Below, piece after piece: positions 47,259-60,100 of a stretch of 64,000 bases of DNA (position 1 is its first letter; every line of letters starts with the position of its first letter). The position numbers and the translations under genes are program-made. The stretch covers positions 553,251,136 to 553,315,135 of the forward strand of contig NC_081413.1 in assembly GCF_030272615.1 (NCBI RefSeq). Direction: 5' to 3'. The notes under the pieces were generated by a model. It worked only from the letters and a program-made list of their open reading frames with translations, was not told the DNA's origin and searched no databases. This DNA comes from Cryptomeria japonica (lineage: Eukaryota; Streptophyta; Pinopsida; Cupressales; Cupressaceae).

Positions 47259-47265
47259 TATAAAA
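47259..47265 (+). promoter_or_regulatory. TATA-like box of the nucleolin gene
   Basis: TATAAAA sits about 150 bases before the first splice donor, so transcription probably starts near 47290. Confidence 0.5.
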
Positions 47266-47289
47266 CTTTCTATTTGGTTGATACAACGA

Positions 47290-48114
47290 TTAATATCGAA
47301 AACCCTTGCCAGGGTTTTACATTTCAATTTGCTTTTATTTCTCTGGCGTTTTAGTGGAAGCTTAAGTTTCAGGGTTTAAGCTTCTTCTTTGTCTGCGGCG
47401 GCACACTGTTAAGGTAAGTCGTTCTTCTTCTATTTGCATGTTTCATTCATTTTATTGGATTTGTTCAAGGTTTTTCCTGGTTGGTGCTGTTTGGCGAGTT
47501 GTAGCCCTTGAGGTTTTACCTGCAGGCTTTCTTCCGCCCCTTTAATCTAATTTAATTTTTCAGTAGATTTGTTTTGTAAACCTTTGTTTCAAGTAGTTCT
47601 CTTAGGATTGTGTTTTGATTTGCGGATTTTGTTTTCGTGATGCTCTCTTCTTAGAGTCGTTGATTCAGTTTTTACCTGCGGGATTCACTTGTAGGAATCT
47701 GAAATGAAATCCTACAGTGCACATTTTAACGTTAGGTATTACTTTTAGATTGCGGTCAGTTCCATGTTTGGGTTGTGCATTTAGTAGGTAGTGGCTGGGG
47801 TAATGTCGAAATGCCAGCTTTATGATACGCTAATGAAAATGGGGATATAATATAGACACTTTTTGTACCCTTTTAGGTGATTTGGATTTGAATTGGGAGG
47901 AAATGGATTATTATTCAACATAAGAGTCGCATGTGCAAAGTATTTTTTAGAAAATACTTTCAGAATACTTTATAAAAACGATTGGGAGTGCAGAGTTTTC
48001 ATAAAAAAATAATAATATTTTTTTGATTTTCAATTCAGTATCTATGATGATATACATCAGTTGTACCTTTGATGACAAGTTATATTGTTACAGGCTACTT
48101 TATAGCACTCTAAA
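47290..48114 (+). other. NUC-L: Nucleolin 5' UTR exon, intron 1 and leader
   Basis: The non-coding exon 1 (start uncertain, about 47290) ends at 47413 with AAG|GTAAGT. Intron 1 (47414-48093) ends TTACAG. Exon 2 begins at 48094 and carries 21 leader bases before the ATG. A long intron in the 5' UTR is common in plant housekeeping genes. Confidence 0.65.
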
Positions 48115-51100
48115 ATGGGGAAGTCGAACAAGAAAGCTAACACCCAGGTGAGTCTGCATACCAAGATTGTCATTTTGTTTTCTTAGTTTATATAGTGGTT
48201 TGACTCTTATCCCGTTATTCAGGTTGCTGTATCTGCTCCAATTGCGACAACAAAGAAAGATAAGAAAGGTGTGTTATTTTTTATATTAATACAAAACAGT
48301 TTTACTGGACTCTGTGCGTGCTATCGTGAGAGGCAAAGCTGTTGTTCCATCGCTATAATAATTGTTTTATCTACGTAATTCTCAGGCAAGAGAGAACCAG
48401 ATACTGAACTTGCAGCACAACCAGCTTTGAAGAAACTGAAATCTTCAAATAAAGTTCCTCCAAAGAAGAAACCAGAGACATCATCTGATAGCAGTGATTC
48501 TGAGTCTGAAAAAGAGGTAGCATATGCAAACTCTTATAGTAGTCATCGTTATAATTTGTTGGTGAAAACCTCTTGTGATTGTATTGCTTGTTTAGTTAAA
48601 TATTGTGTATGGTCACGAGCATATAATATATAAGTTCGTTCTAGTCTTCAATATTGTGTATGGGTTATAGATAAGTTTTGAAGTTAGCTTTATGACATAT
48701 CTTTCATCAATGAATTGCCACCACAATAATTTAGTAATCTCTTTATCTTTATCATAGTATACATGAATCTGTTACCCATTTATTACGACTGTGTCTGTTA
48801 TTATCTTGTTTAATTTTAAATTTTAATAATATTTGTGCTATATCTAGGTAAGCATAATCGATACATAAAATGTTGAGGCCATTATTATACAGGTCATGCT
48901 TAAATATCAATCTAGCTTTGATTGGTGTGTACTTACGAAAACTTATGAGGTTTTTGATGGGTGAAATAAAACATTGTATGTTAAGAATTAAACATAACAT
49001 ATTTTATGTAATTTTCATATTTAAAAGTGAACAAATTGTTTATTAAGTAAGTGCCCAAATTAAAATATTGAACACAAGGAGTTGGTGCTCTCAAAATATT
49101 GATCACATTTATTGCACTTCTCCATGATAGATCAGTAATAGACCTTTATTTTTCTCTAGAAATAATGTTTATACGATAATGACACTCACAGTTTGATTAT
49201 TAAATATTCTCTTACGCTTTAAAAGAGATTAGAAATTTGTGGTTAATATGTAATGAAAATGTACTATAGGAAACACATAAAAAACTAAGTGCTTTGGTAA
49301 AGAATGGAACACTAGCAGCGAAGAACGGGTCAGTTGCAGCTTTAAAAAATGGTAAAGAAGAATCAAGTGAAGACGAGTCTTCTGATGAGGTACTTACTTT
49401 ATGTTTAAGCCAAATCATCAATACAATATAAAGCAAATGAATATTAGTCAATTGTTATTTTTTTGGATATTTGATATGTTCAAATATTGCTTGTAAAAGA
49501 AACTTAAAACATGTCATATTTTTTCTGTACAGGAGCCTGCAGCTAAAATTATTCAGTCAAATAAGAAGGTATAGCAGGTTAATTTGTTTACAGAAATTTT
49601 AAGTGGCTGGTTTTTATGTTTTTATTACAAGCTGCTCTTTGATATTTGTTTAAATTGCTAGCTAATTTTATTATTGGAAATTGCTACTTACGTTGTTTAT
49701 TTCAAATTTATTTTATTACAAGTTGCTAATGAATTTGTTTAACAGAATGCTTCAGTGCCAATTAAAGCCATTTCAAAGAAGAAAGATAGCAGTTCAGAAG
49801 AATCTGATAGCGAAGAATCTGAAGAAGATATTGTGCAAAAGGTATAAAGGGGTTCATTCTAAGTGAAGATGTGACCTCTGATAACATTATATTTTACCGT
49901 GTTGTATATTTTTTGATTCATCAATATGATACAAATCAGTACAGATTTAAGTGGCTCTTTCATTTTTCATAACGCTTCTTGATTTTTCCTTCTCTGTCAG
50001 TTGTTAAAACACTTGTTTATTTTCCCTTTGCCTCTATTGTCAAAGATTTTTTCCTGATATCCTCTGTTATGGTAATTTTTCCATCAAAAATACTAATATT
50101 TGCTGCCAACTGCGTTATTTATTTTCTTCTTATCAGTTTATTAATTAAAAGTGAAAATGGTTTATAACATGTACAGATATCGCTAAAACATTGATAGGTT
50201 AAACTTAACATTACTTTTATGCACAGAAGCCTGCAGCCAAGATTGTTCAGCCCAAAAAGGAGGCCCTTCCCTCAGGCACTAAGAAGGTATAACAGGCTAC
50301 TTTGTTTGCCTGCCAAAAAATTCAAAATGCTAGTTTATGTTTTTTAACTTTTTTATTTTTAGTTTCTAGTTAATGTTATATTATTACAGATTGTCAGTTA
50401 ATATTTTTTATTGCAAGTTGCTAAACATTTTGTTTCACAGAATGCTTCAATGCCAGCTAAAGCCATTCCAAAAAAGAAAGATAGCAGCAGTTCTGAAGAA
50501 TCTGACAGTGAAGAATCTGAAGAGGACACTGTGCAAAAGGTATAGAGGGGTGTCCTGTTTGAATTGTGAAGTGAGGACAATTCTGGACCGCATTATATTT
50601 CATTGTGTTCCAGTTCAATATTTTTTTTTTGTGTATGTATAACAAAATTAATATGCCTTTTCTTCAAAGAACATAATCTTAAATTATAAACTATTATATG
50701 CCCTCATCTATACATTTAGCTTATGTGATACCTGATACACATTTGATATATTTGCCATATGATATAACTACAAGCAAAAGTTGCATTTGTAAAGATGGAA
50801 GAGTAATTTTACATTTAAACGAACTCATTATTCATAAAGCTTCTTGATCTCTTCTCTATGTCTACTGTAAAATCATCTACTTATTTGCTTTCCTCCTCTA
50901 TTGTCAAACATTCCTCTTTGATGCCCACTTCTGCCATTTGCATGTTTCTGAGGATGGGATCTCACCATTCTCTTTCAAAGCTATTTAATATCCTCTTCAA
51001 TGGTGAATATAGCTTTTTAATGTCTGGTCTCTTCACTTCAATGATCTCTTAGGGTTTAAGTCTATTTGGTATCCTCTTGACCAGTGAATATAGCTTTTTA

Positions 51101-54100
51101 ATGCCCAGGCTCTTCACTTAAATAATCATACTAGTTTGTCATGTATTCATATGAAATTATAAGATTGGGGCAAGTAGTTAAGTTCTTGCTTTGGATGGGC
51201 TTAAATTTTTTTTTTTAACAAAAAGCCAATGTTTTGTCCACAGTTTTTTCTTTAATCATTTTTTCTTATATGAAATTCAAGGAGCTAGTTTATATATCTT
51301 GTATGATAATTCTCTAGTAATTTGCATTTACAGAATGCTTCCGTGCCAGTGAAAGCGCCCCCAAAGGAGGGTACAAGTTCTGAAGAATCTGACAGTGAAG
51401 AGTCTGAAGAGGATACCGTACAAAAGGTAGAGGGTTATCTCTTTGGAGTGAGGATAATGCTAATTAATATTGTATTTTTCCGCATTCAAGTAGTTGTATC
51501 TTTGTATGATCAAAAATCTTAGGCAAGATGCAATGCCTTTTCAGTAGGCTTACTGATGCATTTGAAGTATCACTCGCACACTTGGTCTGTATTTGAGATG
51601 TTTGCTTTACAAGGGAAGATACATTTGTATATGCAGATGGTCTATAATTTAAGATGTTTGCTATACAAGGGGCGATTGCATTTGCCAATATGGAAGAATT
51701 ATTCGAGATTTTAAAGAGTGTCATTTATAATACTTTTGCTTTTTAATTCCTCATAGATATTAAAACACCTATTTATCTGTGTGCTCTGCTGCCTTCATTG
51801 TTAAAAAGTACATGTTGACAACTTATTTTATTTACACAATTCCTTTTACCTGCCTGCAAATGCATGTTTTATTAAAATAAATACGTTACTTTGTTAATTG
51901 TTTACAGCTATAAGCTAGTTCCTTTTTTGGAATGGCTTTATGTTGGTATAGAAGTACTTTTTATTCCAAAAAGTGATTGCTGTGTTTGCTATTTTTATTT
52001 GTAATAAGTTTAAAAATGCATTTTTAGATATGGTAAAAGTTTTGCTTTCGTTATTGGCCCTGTTGTAAGTTCTTTGATGTCTTGGTCGTAAGAATTATAT
52101 TTTCTACAAGACAGGACAAGAATTTGTGAAAACAATTTTTGTTTCTTGGATGGGACGAATACGTCCACAAGATGCTTCTTTTGTGAAAACAATATTAGTT
52201 TCTATGTACAACGTATTCGCAATATGTCTGAACTATAGTTAGGAATACTTGTTGGGGTTTTGTGGAAGTGTTTTAATGCTTTTTCAAATGTCAGAAACTT
52301 GTTTCCCAACCCATTGCTAAATCTGTATCCAAACAAGAAAGCTCCAGTGAAGAAGAAACTCCTGAGGATAGTGATGAAGAACCTGCCCCCCAAAAATTGA
52401 AAGCTAAGGTATATTACATATTACATGTAAGTAGTATTCAAGCAGTAGAAAGAGACTTTGAGGTGTGGAGAATGGTAAATGTTAGTGAGTTAGGGTGTGT
52501 AGTGACTTGAGTTCTGTTTATGTGATGATAGATTTTATTTCATTGTGTTTGCACCAATTAGATCAATAATCTTGTTATACTATTGCAGTGAATGGTTATT
52601 TATTCATTTTTCTTTTGTCCATTTTTTTAAAATTTGTATTCTTGTACAGGTTCTTATTGTTATACTATTATAGTAATAAATAAAAGTACTTGTTGGGTTT
52701 TGTGGAAGTGTTTTAATTTGTTTTCGAATGTCAGAAACTTGTTTCCAAACCTATTGTTAAATCTGTATCCAAACAAGAAAGCTCCAGTGAAGAAGAAACT
52801 TCTGAGGATAGTGATGAAGAATCTGCCCTCCAAAATTTGAAAGCTAAGGTATATTATATAGTACATGTAAATAGTAATCCAGCACTAGAAAGAGAGTTTG
52901 AGTTGTAGATTATGGTAAATGTTAGTTAGGGTGTGTTGTTACTTGTTCTGTTTGTGTGATGGTAGATCATAGTTCATTGTGTCTGCACCAATTAGGCATA
53001 ATGGTCCTGTTATGCTATTGTAGTAATGGTTATTTATTTTTCTTTTGTGCATGTTTTTTAATTTGTATTCTTGTACAGGTTCCTATAACAAATGTTAGTC
53101 AAACAAACAAAAAAATGGTAAGACCAGAAGTACAAAAGAATGTTCTTTGCCACACGATATTACATGATATTTGATAGTGATATTTTTATTACATTTCATT
53201 GATTCTTTGTTTCTCATGGCCAAGTTTCAATCTTGATGCACAGAGTACACTAGTGAAAGCCCCTCCAAAGAATGAAGAGAGCAGTTCCGAAGAGTCTGAT
53301 AGTGAAGAATCTGAGGAAGATATTGATCAAAAGGTAGCAGTTGAACCGGCTTTTTGAAGACGACTCCTTCGAGCGTTTCTTCCCGTTTCAGTACAGGGGC
53401 TGTGGTTTATGGGAAAAACTATCCAAAAATTTGGGAATGGGGATATATATATATATATATATTATATATAAAATTATAAATAACGAAACTGCCAGTACTT
53501 TGTTGTTTAGAAAAGCTCAGGAGGTAATGTATTTTTGTGCTATATAATCAGTATCACAAAAGTATTAGTTTAAAAGGGGTTAGGGGATATTCCCTGCGCA
53601 CATTAAAAAATGAGTTTACAAAACAAGCTTTGATTTCTCAGTCTTCTGGTAATTAAATTAATTATCTAAATTTCAATCTTGATCTCTAATCGAAGGGAAT
53701 TAAGCTGAACAACTAAAAGAAATATTTAATTGGCTATGCATCCTGTTGGAGCATATGGTTTGTTTGTTTTTAAAGTCCCAAATAAAAGGTCCAACTACTC
53801 TCTGCTGTATCTGTTGCTGCTATTTTATTTTCTTGCAGTTGCCCAGTTTTGGATTGATTCTTTATTTCCTCCTTTTCTGGAAATAGGCAATAACAGATGA
53901 ATGAAACTGCTTTTAGTTAACAAATCTGCAGGTGGTGACAGTGCTATTAAAGGCAGAGTTGAATGCCCTTGTAAACAATATCTTTGATGTGCAGTTCTAA
54001 TGATGCAAAATAGACAACTTTTTGTAGTGTTTAACCCACTAATTAGTGTCTGAATTGATGATAAGACAATGATAATGGTCTACAGGGAATGTCGCAAGGG

Positions 54101-57100
54101 TTTGATGATGTCTTGTAGCCACCCTGCATCCCCACACATGCAGGGGAATGACTCCCAGATTCAGTGGGTGTCATGTCGCTAAGAAAATTTTCCATTTTCT
54201 GAGAAAAAGGGGATGGGATGGGGATTTCCTGCACCGGTTCCCCATCCCTGTACCTGCAAGCCCATAGAAAACTTGATATTGAATTCTCTCTTGAAAATGT
54301 TTCTGCTCGTATTTTTTCATTTTCCTTATTTCTGATGATGCATAGATTTTTCTGTTCTTTTGGGAGTGATTTTTAATTGCCCTGTACCTGCAAGCCCATA
54401 GAAAACCTGACATTGAATTCTCTCTTGAAAATGTTTCTGCTTGTATTTTTTTGTTTTCCTTATTTCTGATGCATAGATTCTTCTGTTCTTTTGGGAGTGA
54501 TTTTTAATTGCGAAGTGTGTAAGCACTATTTGTACTATATGCAATATATCAGTTTTTGAATCTGATGTCAATAATGTTTGATTACTTATTGGAATTTAAT
54601 ATAAATTTGATGTCATTTCAGAAACGCAAAGTTCCAGCACCTCAAGTTACTAAACCAAACAAAAAAATAGCAATCTCAGAATCTCAAAAGGTATATAAAA
54701 CGAGCATTATTTAAGTTGCTGTTTATCGTATTATTTGCTGAACTAATTGATTCATAGCTTTTCTTGTCTTTTTTTAATTTCTATTGCAGAATGTGCCAGT
54801 CAAAGCTCCTTTAAAAAAGGAAGAGAGCAGTTCCGAAGAATCTGACAGTGAGGAGTCTGAGGAGGTGAATGTTGTTCAAAAGGTGAATATCTATCCCTGT
54901 TCTTGGCTTGATGCTAAGTTCCCTTTCAAAGTGTGTCAAAATTTTGCTAAAAACTAACCTATATACAAGGGCATATGAAATATCTGCAGAAGAGCGAAAA
55001 AGGAAATTGCTTTCCATATTAATTTGATGAGCACATAATTATATTAAAATTAACAATCAATGAGTGGATCCTCTACCTTGGGTGTATAAATATTTACAAA
55101 AAATATGAAATCAAACCTGAAACTTATCTTATTTGCCTTCTTTGTCCTTTTTGTGATATCTTATTTTCCAATTCAAACTTTAGTGAGCACTGGATCGCAA
55201 TCAACCATTCTTTTCACTTCATCCTGATGGTGTATTGGAATATGATCCTTAATGTTGATGTAGAAAACCTCACGGCTGCATTTAGAAACATTCTTGATTT
55301 CAATAACATGGACTGAAACTGTCTCTATGTGTGTAATATATGTGCATGATTTCCACAAAATGTGCAAATTGAAATATATTAAGCTGTTAATTGATAATTC
55401 AATGCCCATTGTCAAACATTAATTTGTAAAATCTGAATGGTTCATATGGGTGCATCTGCATTTGATTTTGTGGGGCATTGTGTATTACTCCCTATCTGTG
55501 GAAATGTCTAATACCTTAGGGTTGGATCAAAATAACATTATCAAGGAAAACCACAGATTTTGACAGTGGATTGTTAGATGCCATTCTCAAAACATTGACA
55601 ATGTTCCTGTAAACAAAAGTTCAGCATTATTGCAGATTAATCATGTTGGCCCTTTTGTAAGGTTAAGAGTAAATGCATGCTGGAAGCAAAACGACTAAAT
55701 AAATCTGCAGATACCTATGCTATCATAGGTTAACATAAACATGGGAGCTGCAAACACAAGAAGGCTAAAGTGACCTCAAATTTGTTCTTTGATTCCTCTA
55801 GCAGTACATCAATTGAAAGGGGTCAGGATATAGTCTGAACTAGTTTGGGCTCAGCTAGAGTTGCTGAAGTTTGACAGGATTTAGTTCTTCTATAGTTCCT
55901 TCATAGTTTTATACATCAGTTATGTTAAATACAGTGCTAATCATTTAATTGTGTGCTCTGTATTTGGTGCTAGTGTGTCGAGGACGATTTTAGACAAACT
56001 GATTGCCATATTTTATTGGTTATCCCATTTTTAATTTGATATTTATGCAAACGTTAATTATTGGGCAGAATCCTGTGCCAATCTACGCAGGACCTGGTCC
56101 ACTGTCAGGATCCAGAACTAGTTTGGGCTTGGCAAGAGTTTTTGAAGAATGACATTATTTATTTCTTCTATAGTCCCTACATAGTTTTATACATAAGTGA
56201 TGTTAAATGCAGTGTTTATCATTTAATTGTGTGTTCTGCAATTGGTGCTTTAGTGTGGAGGATAATTTTTGACACTGTCATATTTAATCCTCTTTTTAAT
56301 TTGATGTTTATGCAAATGTTGATTATTCTAGAAATCTGTCCTTCAAATTTAGTTCTTTCATAGCTCTAGCAGGATATTAATTTAATAGGGTCAGGATTCT
56401 GTGCAAATATAGGCAGGACCTGATCAAGGGTTAGGACTCTGAAAAGTTACAGAGGATTTATTCTTCTGTGGTTCTTAAATAGTTTTATACATCAATGATG
56501 TTAAATATAGTGTTTTATCCTTTTAATCGTGTTCTGTTCTTGAGTATTGAGGCCAAATTTTGATAAACTGATGCAATATTTAATCCTATCTTTAATTTGA
56601 TGCTATTTTAGAAACCTGCCCCAAAACCTGCTGTTAAACAAGAAGGTAGCAGTAGTGAAGATGACTCTTCCGACGAGAGTGAGGAAGAACCTGTACCTCA
56701 AAAGCTGATACCAAAGGTGTGTCATGTTTTCATTTTATTTACTTGTTACTGATTATCTGATGACAATATGTAATCCTATTTTCTATTTTGGGATTATATT
56801 TACATGTAAATGCCTTTTAGAAAACTGTTACCAAACCAATTGCTAAACAAGAGAGCAGTAGCAGCGAGGAGGGGTCTTCTTCTGAGGAGAGTGATGAAGA
56901 GCCTGCACCTAAAAAACCAGTGCAGAAGGTACTAATCATGTTTTTCATTCACTTATATTTTTGGATGTCCATTGCTTTAGTTACCATGGGTGAGAGCTAT
57001 TTCTTTCACTGAATTATCCACCATTTAACATTAAGCTTCCTTGTATTTTAAAACATGAAGTTTGTCTTCTGAGGATTTTTGAACATGATTCTTTTTTTAA

Positions 57101-60100
57101 TTTTTATGAAAGGTTTGATTTTTTGCTCTTCATTGTTTCTATAATTCATTATTTGTTAAATATTGTAAATCAAACATTGAATATTTAAATCAGCTCTAAA
57201 TACTTTTTCACCACCATTGCTTTTATTTATAGTCTAATGGTTTGGGTTCTATTTGAGGCTCCATGGTCATTGGAGCTCTGTAGGTACCATTTTGCCTATA
57301 GAATTTAACCCTGGCCATTATATTATAATTCTTGAGTGACCCAAATAGGTTGGATCTCCGTGGGTACATCTTAACCAATAAATTACAATCCCAACCATTA
57401 GATCATAAATAAAATCAATGTTGGTGATAAAAAATTAGTGATTCGGATGATTAAAAATTAGAGATACGATAAAAAAAGGTTGCCAATATGATTATTGGTA
57501 AATAAATTTCATTTCCTACTTTACTTTTAAAATTTAGCAAAATTTAATTTTTAGTAGAAATCAAATATTTCGGCAAATTTGAGTTTAAAAGTTCAATAAA
57601 ACAAGTGTTCTTGCAGCCACTAAAAAAACTCACACAATTATGAAGTATTTTCTCACTTGAGAGGCAATCTATGGCCATCTCTGATCATTGGATCTAGTCA
57701 TTACCTATAAACTCATAGAAACTAGATATTAAAATTTAAGCTGTCTTATATGTGTATATTTTCTGGTGTATTTGAACTTTTGCAAGCTTTTTAATTACTA
57801 TGTGCAACTCATATTTTTAGGTCACTAAAATGCAGCAACCTGCTAAGAAAGCTAAGGAAGAGAGCAGCTCTGATGAGGATGAGAGCTCGGAAGAGAGTGA
57901 CGAGGAACCCAAGGCCAAGAAAGGCATTAAGGTAAAACACAACACTATCTAACCATCTAAAACATCACTATATTAATCTTTGAAGTGATTCTTCCAAATA
58001 TGAACAAGGTTAGAACCTATTATATGTCTATATTTTTCTATGATGAATTTTATCAAAAATTAAAATGAGCTGTTTGAGTGCTTCAATATGTTTAGTGTTT
58101 TGCATTTCTGGAAGAATTTAACATTTTGGTCCTTTGGATTTAACTGATAGAATTTTGGCCTGGTTGCATTTTGATGTGGTATATTTTTGACTGTTGCATG
58201 CCTATTAAAGAAAGATCTGTCCTTTATTGTATGCGGGTCCTTACTGATTTGTCTTTAACTGGCTTCCTTAGCTAGTTTCTATGATCTTATGCTTATCATG
58301 GCATTTTTTTTTGCTGTACGCATTTATGATCTGACTTTTTTTTTGTATGAATTTTCTTAGTGTATGCTCTTTTCTTTGAGATTTCTTGAGCTATTATCTA
58401 GCATCACTTTTTCTTCCTATTCTCAAGCTGTGTGGTCTGTGATTTTCTTCTGTGGATTGTTCCAGTTTTTACACAATTTCAACATCCCCCTTAATTTCTT
58501 ATAAGTTAACAGTCCCCTTCTGTAATCTTTGTGCTTGATTTTCTTATTTCGATGTCCAAGCCTTGCTCTGTCAAGTCTTCCTGTGTTGTTTCTTTATTTT
58601 TATGAATGGCGTGCAAAGCTGATGAACGTACTTAAAATTCTAGTTGATGCAGTGAATACTTGATGTTGAACAGCAACTTGTTTGGCGTGGTCAAGTTTTA
58701 TTAGTAGCCAATGATATGGTTGACAATTGCAATGCTCTCAAATATAGGGAGTTTGGAGTGATAATTATAACTCCTTTAATTTCTTTTTTCTGTCATCATA
58801 CAGTAAAAGTTTGTAACTATATTGGAAATTTGTGTTGAGGAGATGGATAATTGGAAACTTCCATGTTAGCTTCATATGTGCTTGTAGCAAATTGCTTTTA
58901 TTTAGAGAGTTCTGAAGTAGCACAATGAGAAACTCATAAGATTACATGATCTGAGAGAAAATGGCTGCTCTGTGTTCTCTGAATATCTGTAGTAATATTT
59001 TTAGGTCATAATTATTGCCATCAGTTTGTCTTTAAATTTCCTTGGGTGAATGTCTAAATTTGCATCCCCAACCCTTTATCTTGCCAGTCTTCTTGTGCAC
59101 GACCTTGTCTTGTTCCAGATATGCCTTTGTTCATATCACGTATCTTCTCAAGTGAAACCATAGTTCATTATTTGTAATTTTGTCTTTACGATTTTATCCA
59201 AGTTTACAGTAGCACACAGAGTATCTGATACTGGTTTGAGGACATACCTTTTTGCCTATGAAGTTCCTAGAAGTTATGATTAATCGTTGGCTATAAAGTT
59301 CTTAGTTTATTTTCACCTCTTTGATTTTTCTTGAGCTATTATCTACACTGTTTTCTGAGCTAGTCTTGTGTTTGTGAAGTTTGCAAGTGCCTTTGTTAAA
59401 ACTTAATTTAAATTTTCATAGTCATTGCAGAAGTGGAAGCCAGATTTGCTTAGGTTAACATTGGTTTATTGTTCTTTGGGTAATTACTAGTAATAGTTTC
59501 TGCTGAATAAGTCATGTTTTCAACCATGTTTTCAGTGCTTTACTGTCAGTTCTATGGTTTAAAGAAAGCAATGAACTTGACCACATGAAGGAAGATATAA
59601 TTGAGGAAGAAAGCTTTAGCAAGAAAAGCTCTTAGACTGATATTGAAGCAAATGTTAACATACTGGTGTACAGAAATCCCCTCGCTGTCATGCATCTAGG
59701 TCCAAACAGGGGTTGTCCACAGGATGCAACTGTGGGCAGGGACATCTTTGTGTATGTCTCTTGTCAGGGGCTGTCTGGAGATGACATGTATGCGATATGC
59801 TTTCCTGGGTATTTCACCGGCGATGTGCAAGTATCACTTAACCCCTTTGGTGATGCGAAGATTTCCTTCGTGGCTTTAAAATAATCAGTATAACCCCTTC
59901 GTTGATGCCTAGACTTACTCAGTGGCTTAATTTGATCAGTATTAAATCCGAAAAAAAAAGATTAAAAGAATTTAAGCATCAACTCCTTGGCATCCATTAT
60001 GGTATGGGAAAAGGAAGAATGCTGACTGGATAGCATTACTGCTTTTAAGTGGGGGCTAAATTTTAAAAGACAGCCATTAATGAAAGCAAACTGTTGATTC

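Larger units (their letters stand above)
49270..57931 (+). other. NUC-L: Nucleolin acidic domain: repeated phase-0 exons
   Basis: Fifteen exons from 49270 to 57931 all start and end in phase 0. Several are obvious copies. Exons at 49746, 50441, 51334, 53244 and 54790 each encode one module of the form SSEESDSEESEE with a Val/Lys-Ala-rich head and a QK tail. The short exons at 49533 and 50227 share PAAKI(I/V)Q. Exons at 52295 and 52735 are near-identical. Exons at 56612, 56821 and 57821 share a KPxxKQE..SSSEE..SDEEP type. In nucleolin such Ser/acid stretches are casein kinase 2 targets and bind histones and basic proteins. Confidence 0.85.

Noticed and set aside
54043-54571. Minus-strand open frames in a nucleolin intron
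   Set aside because: They arise from the duplicated intron segment and have no homology that I recognise.
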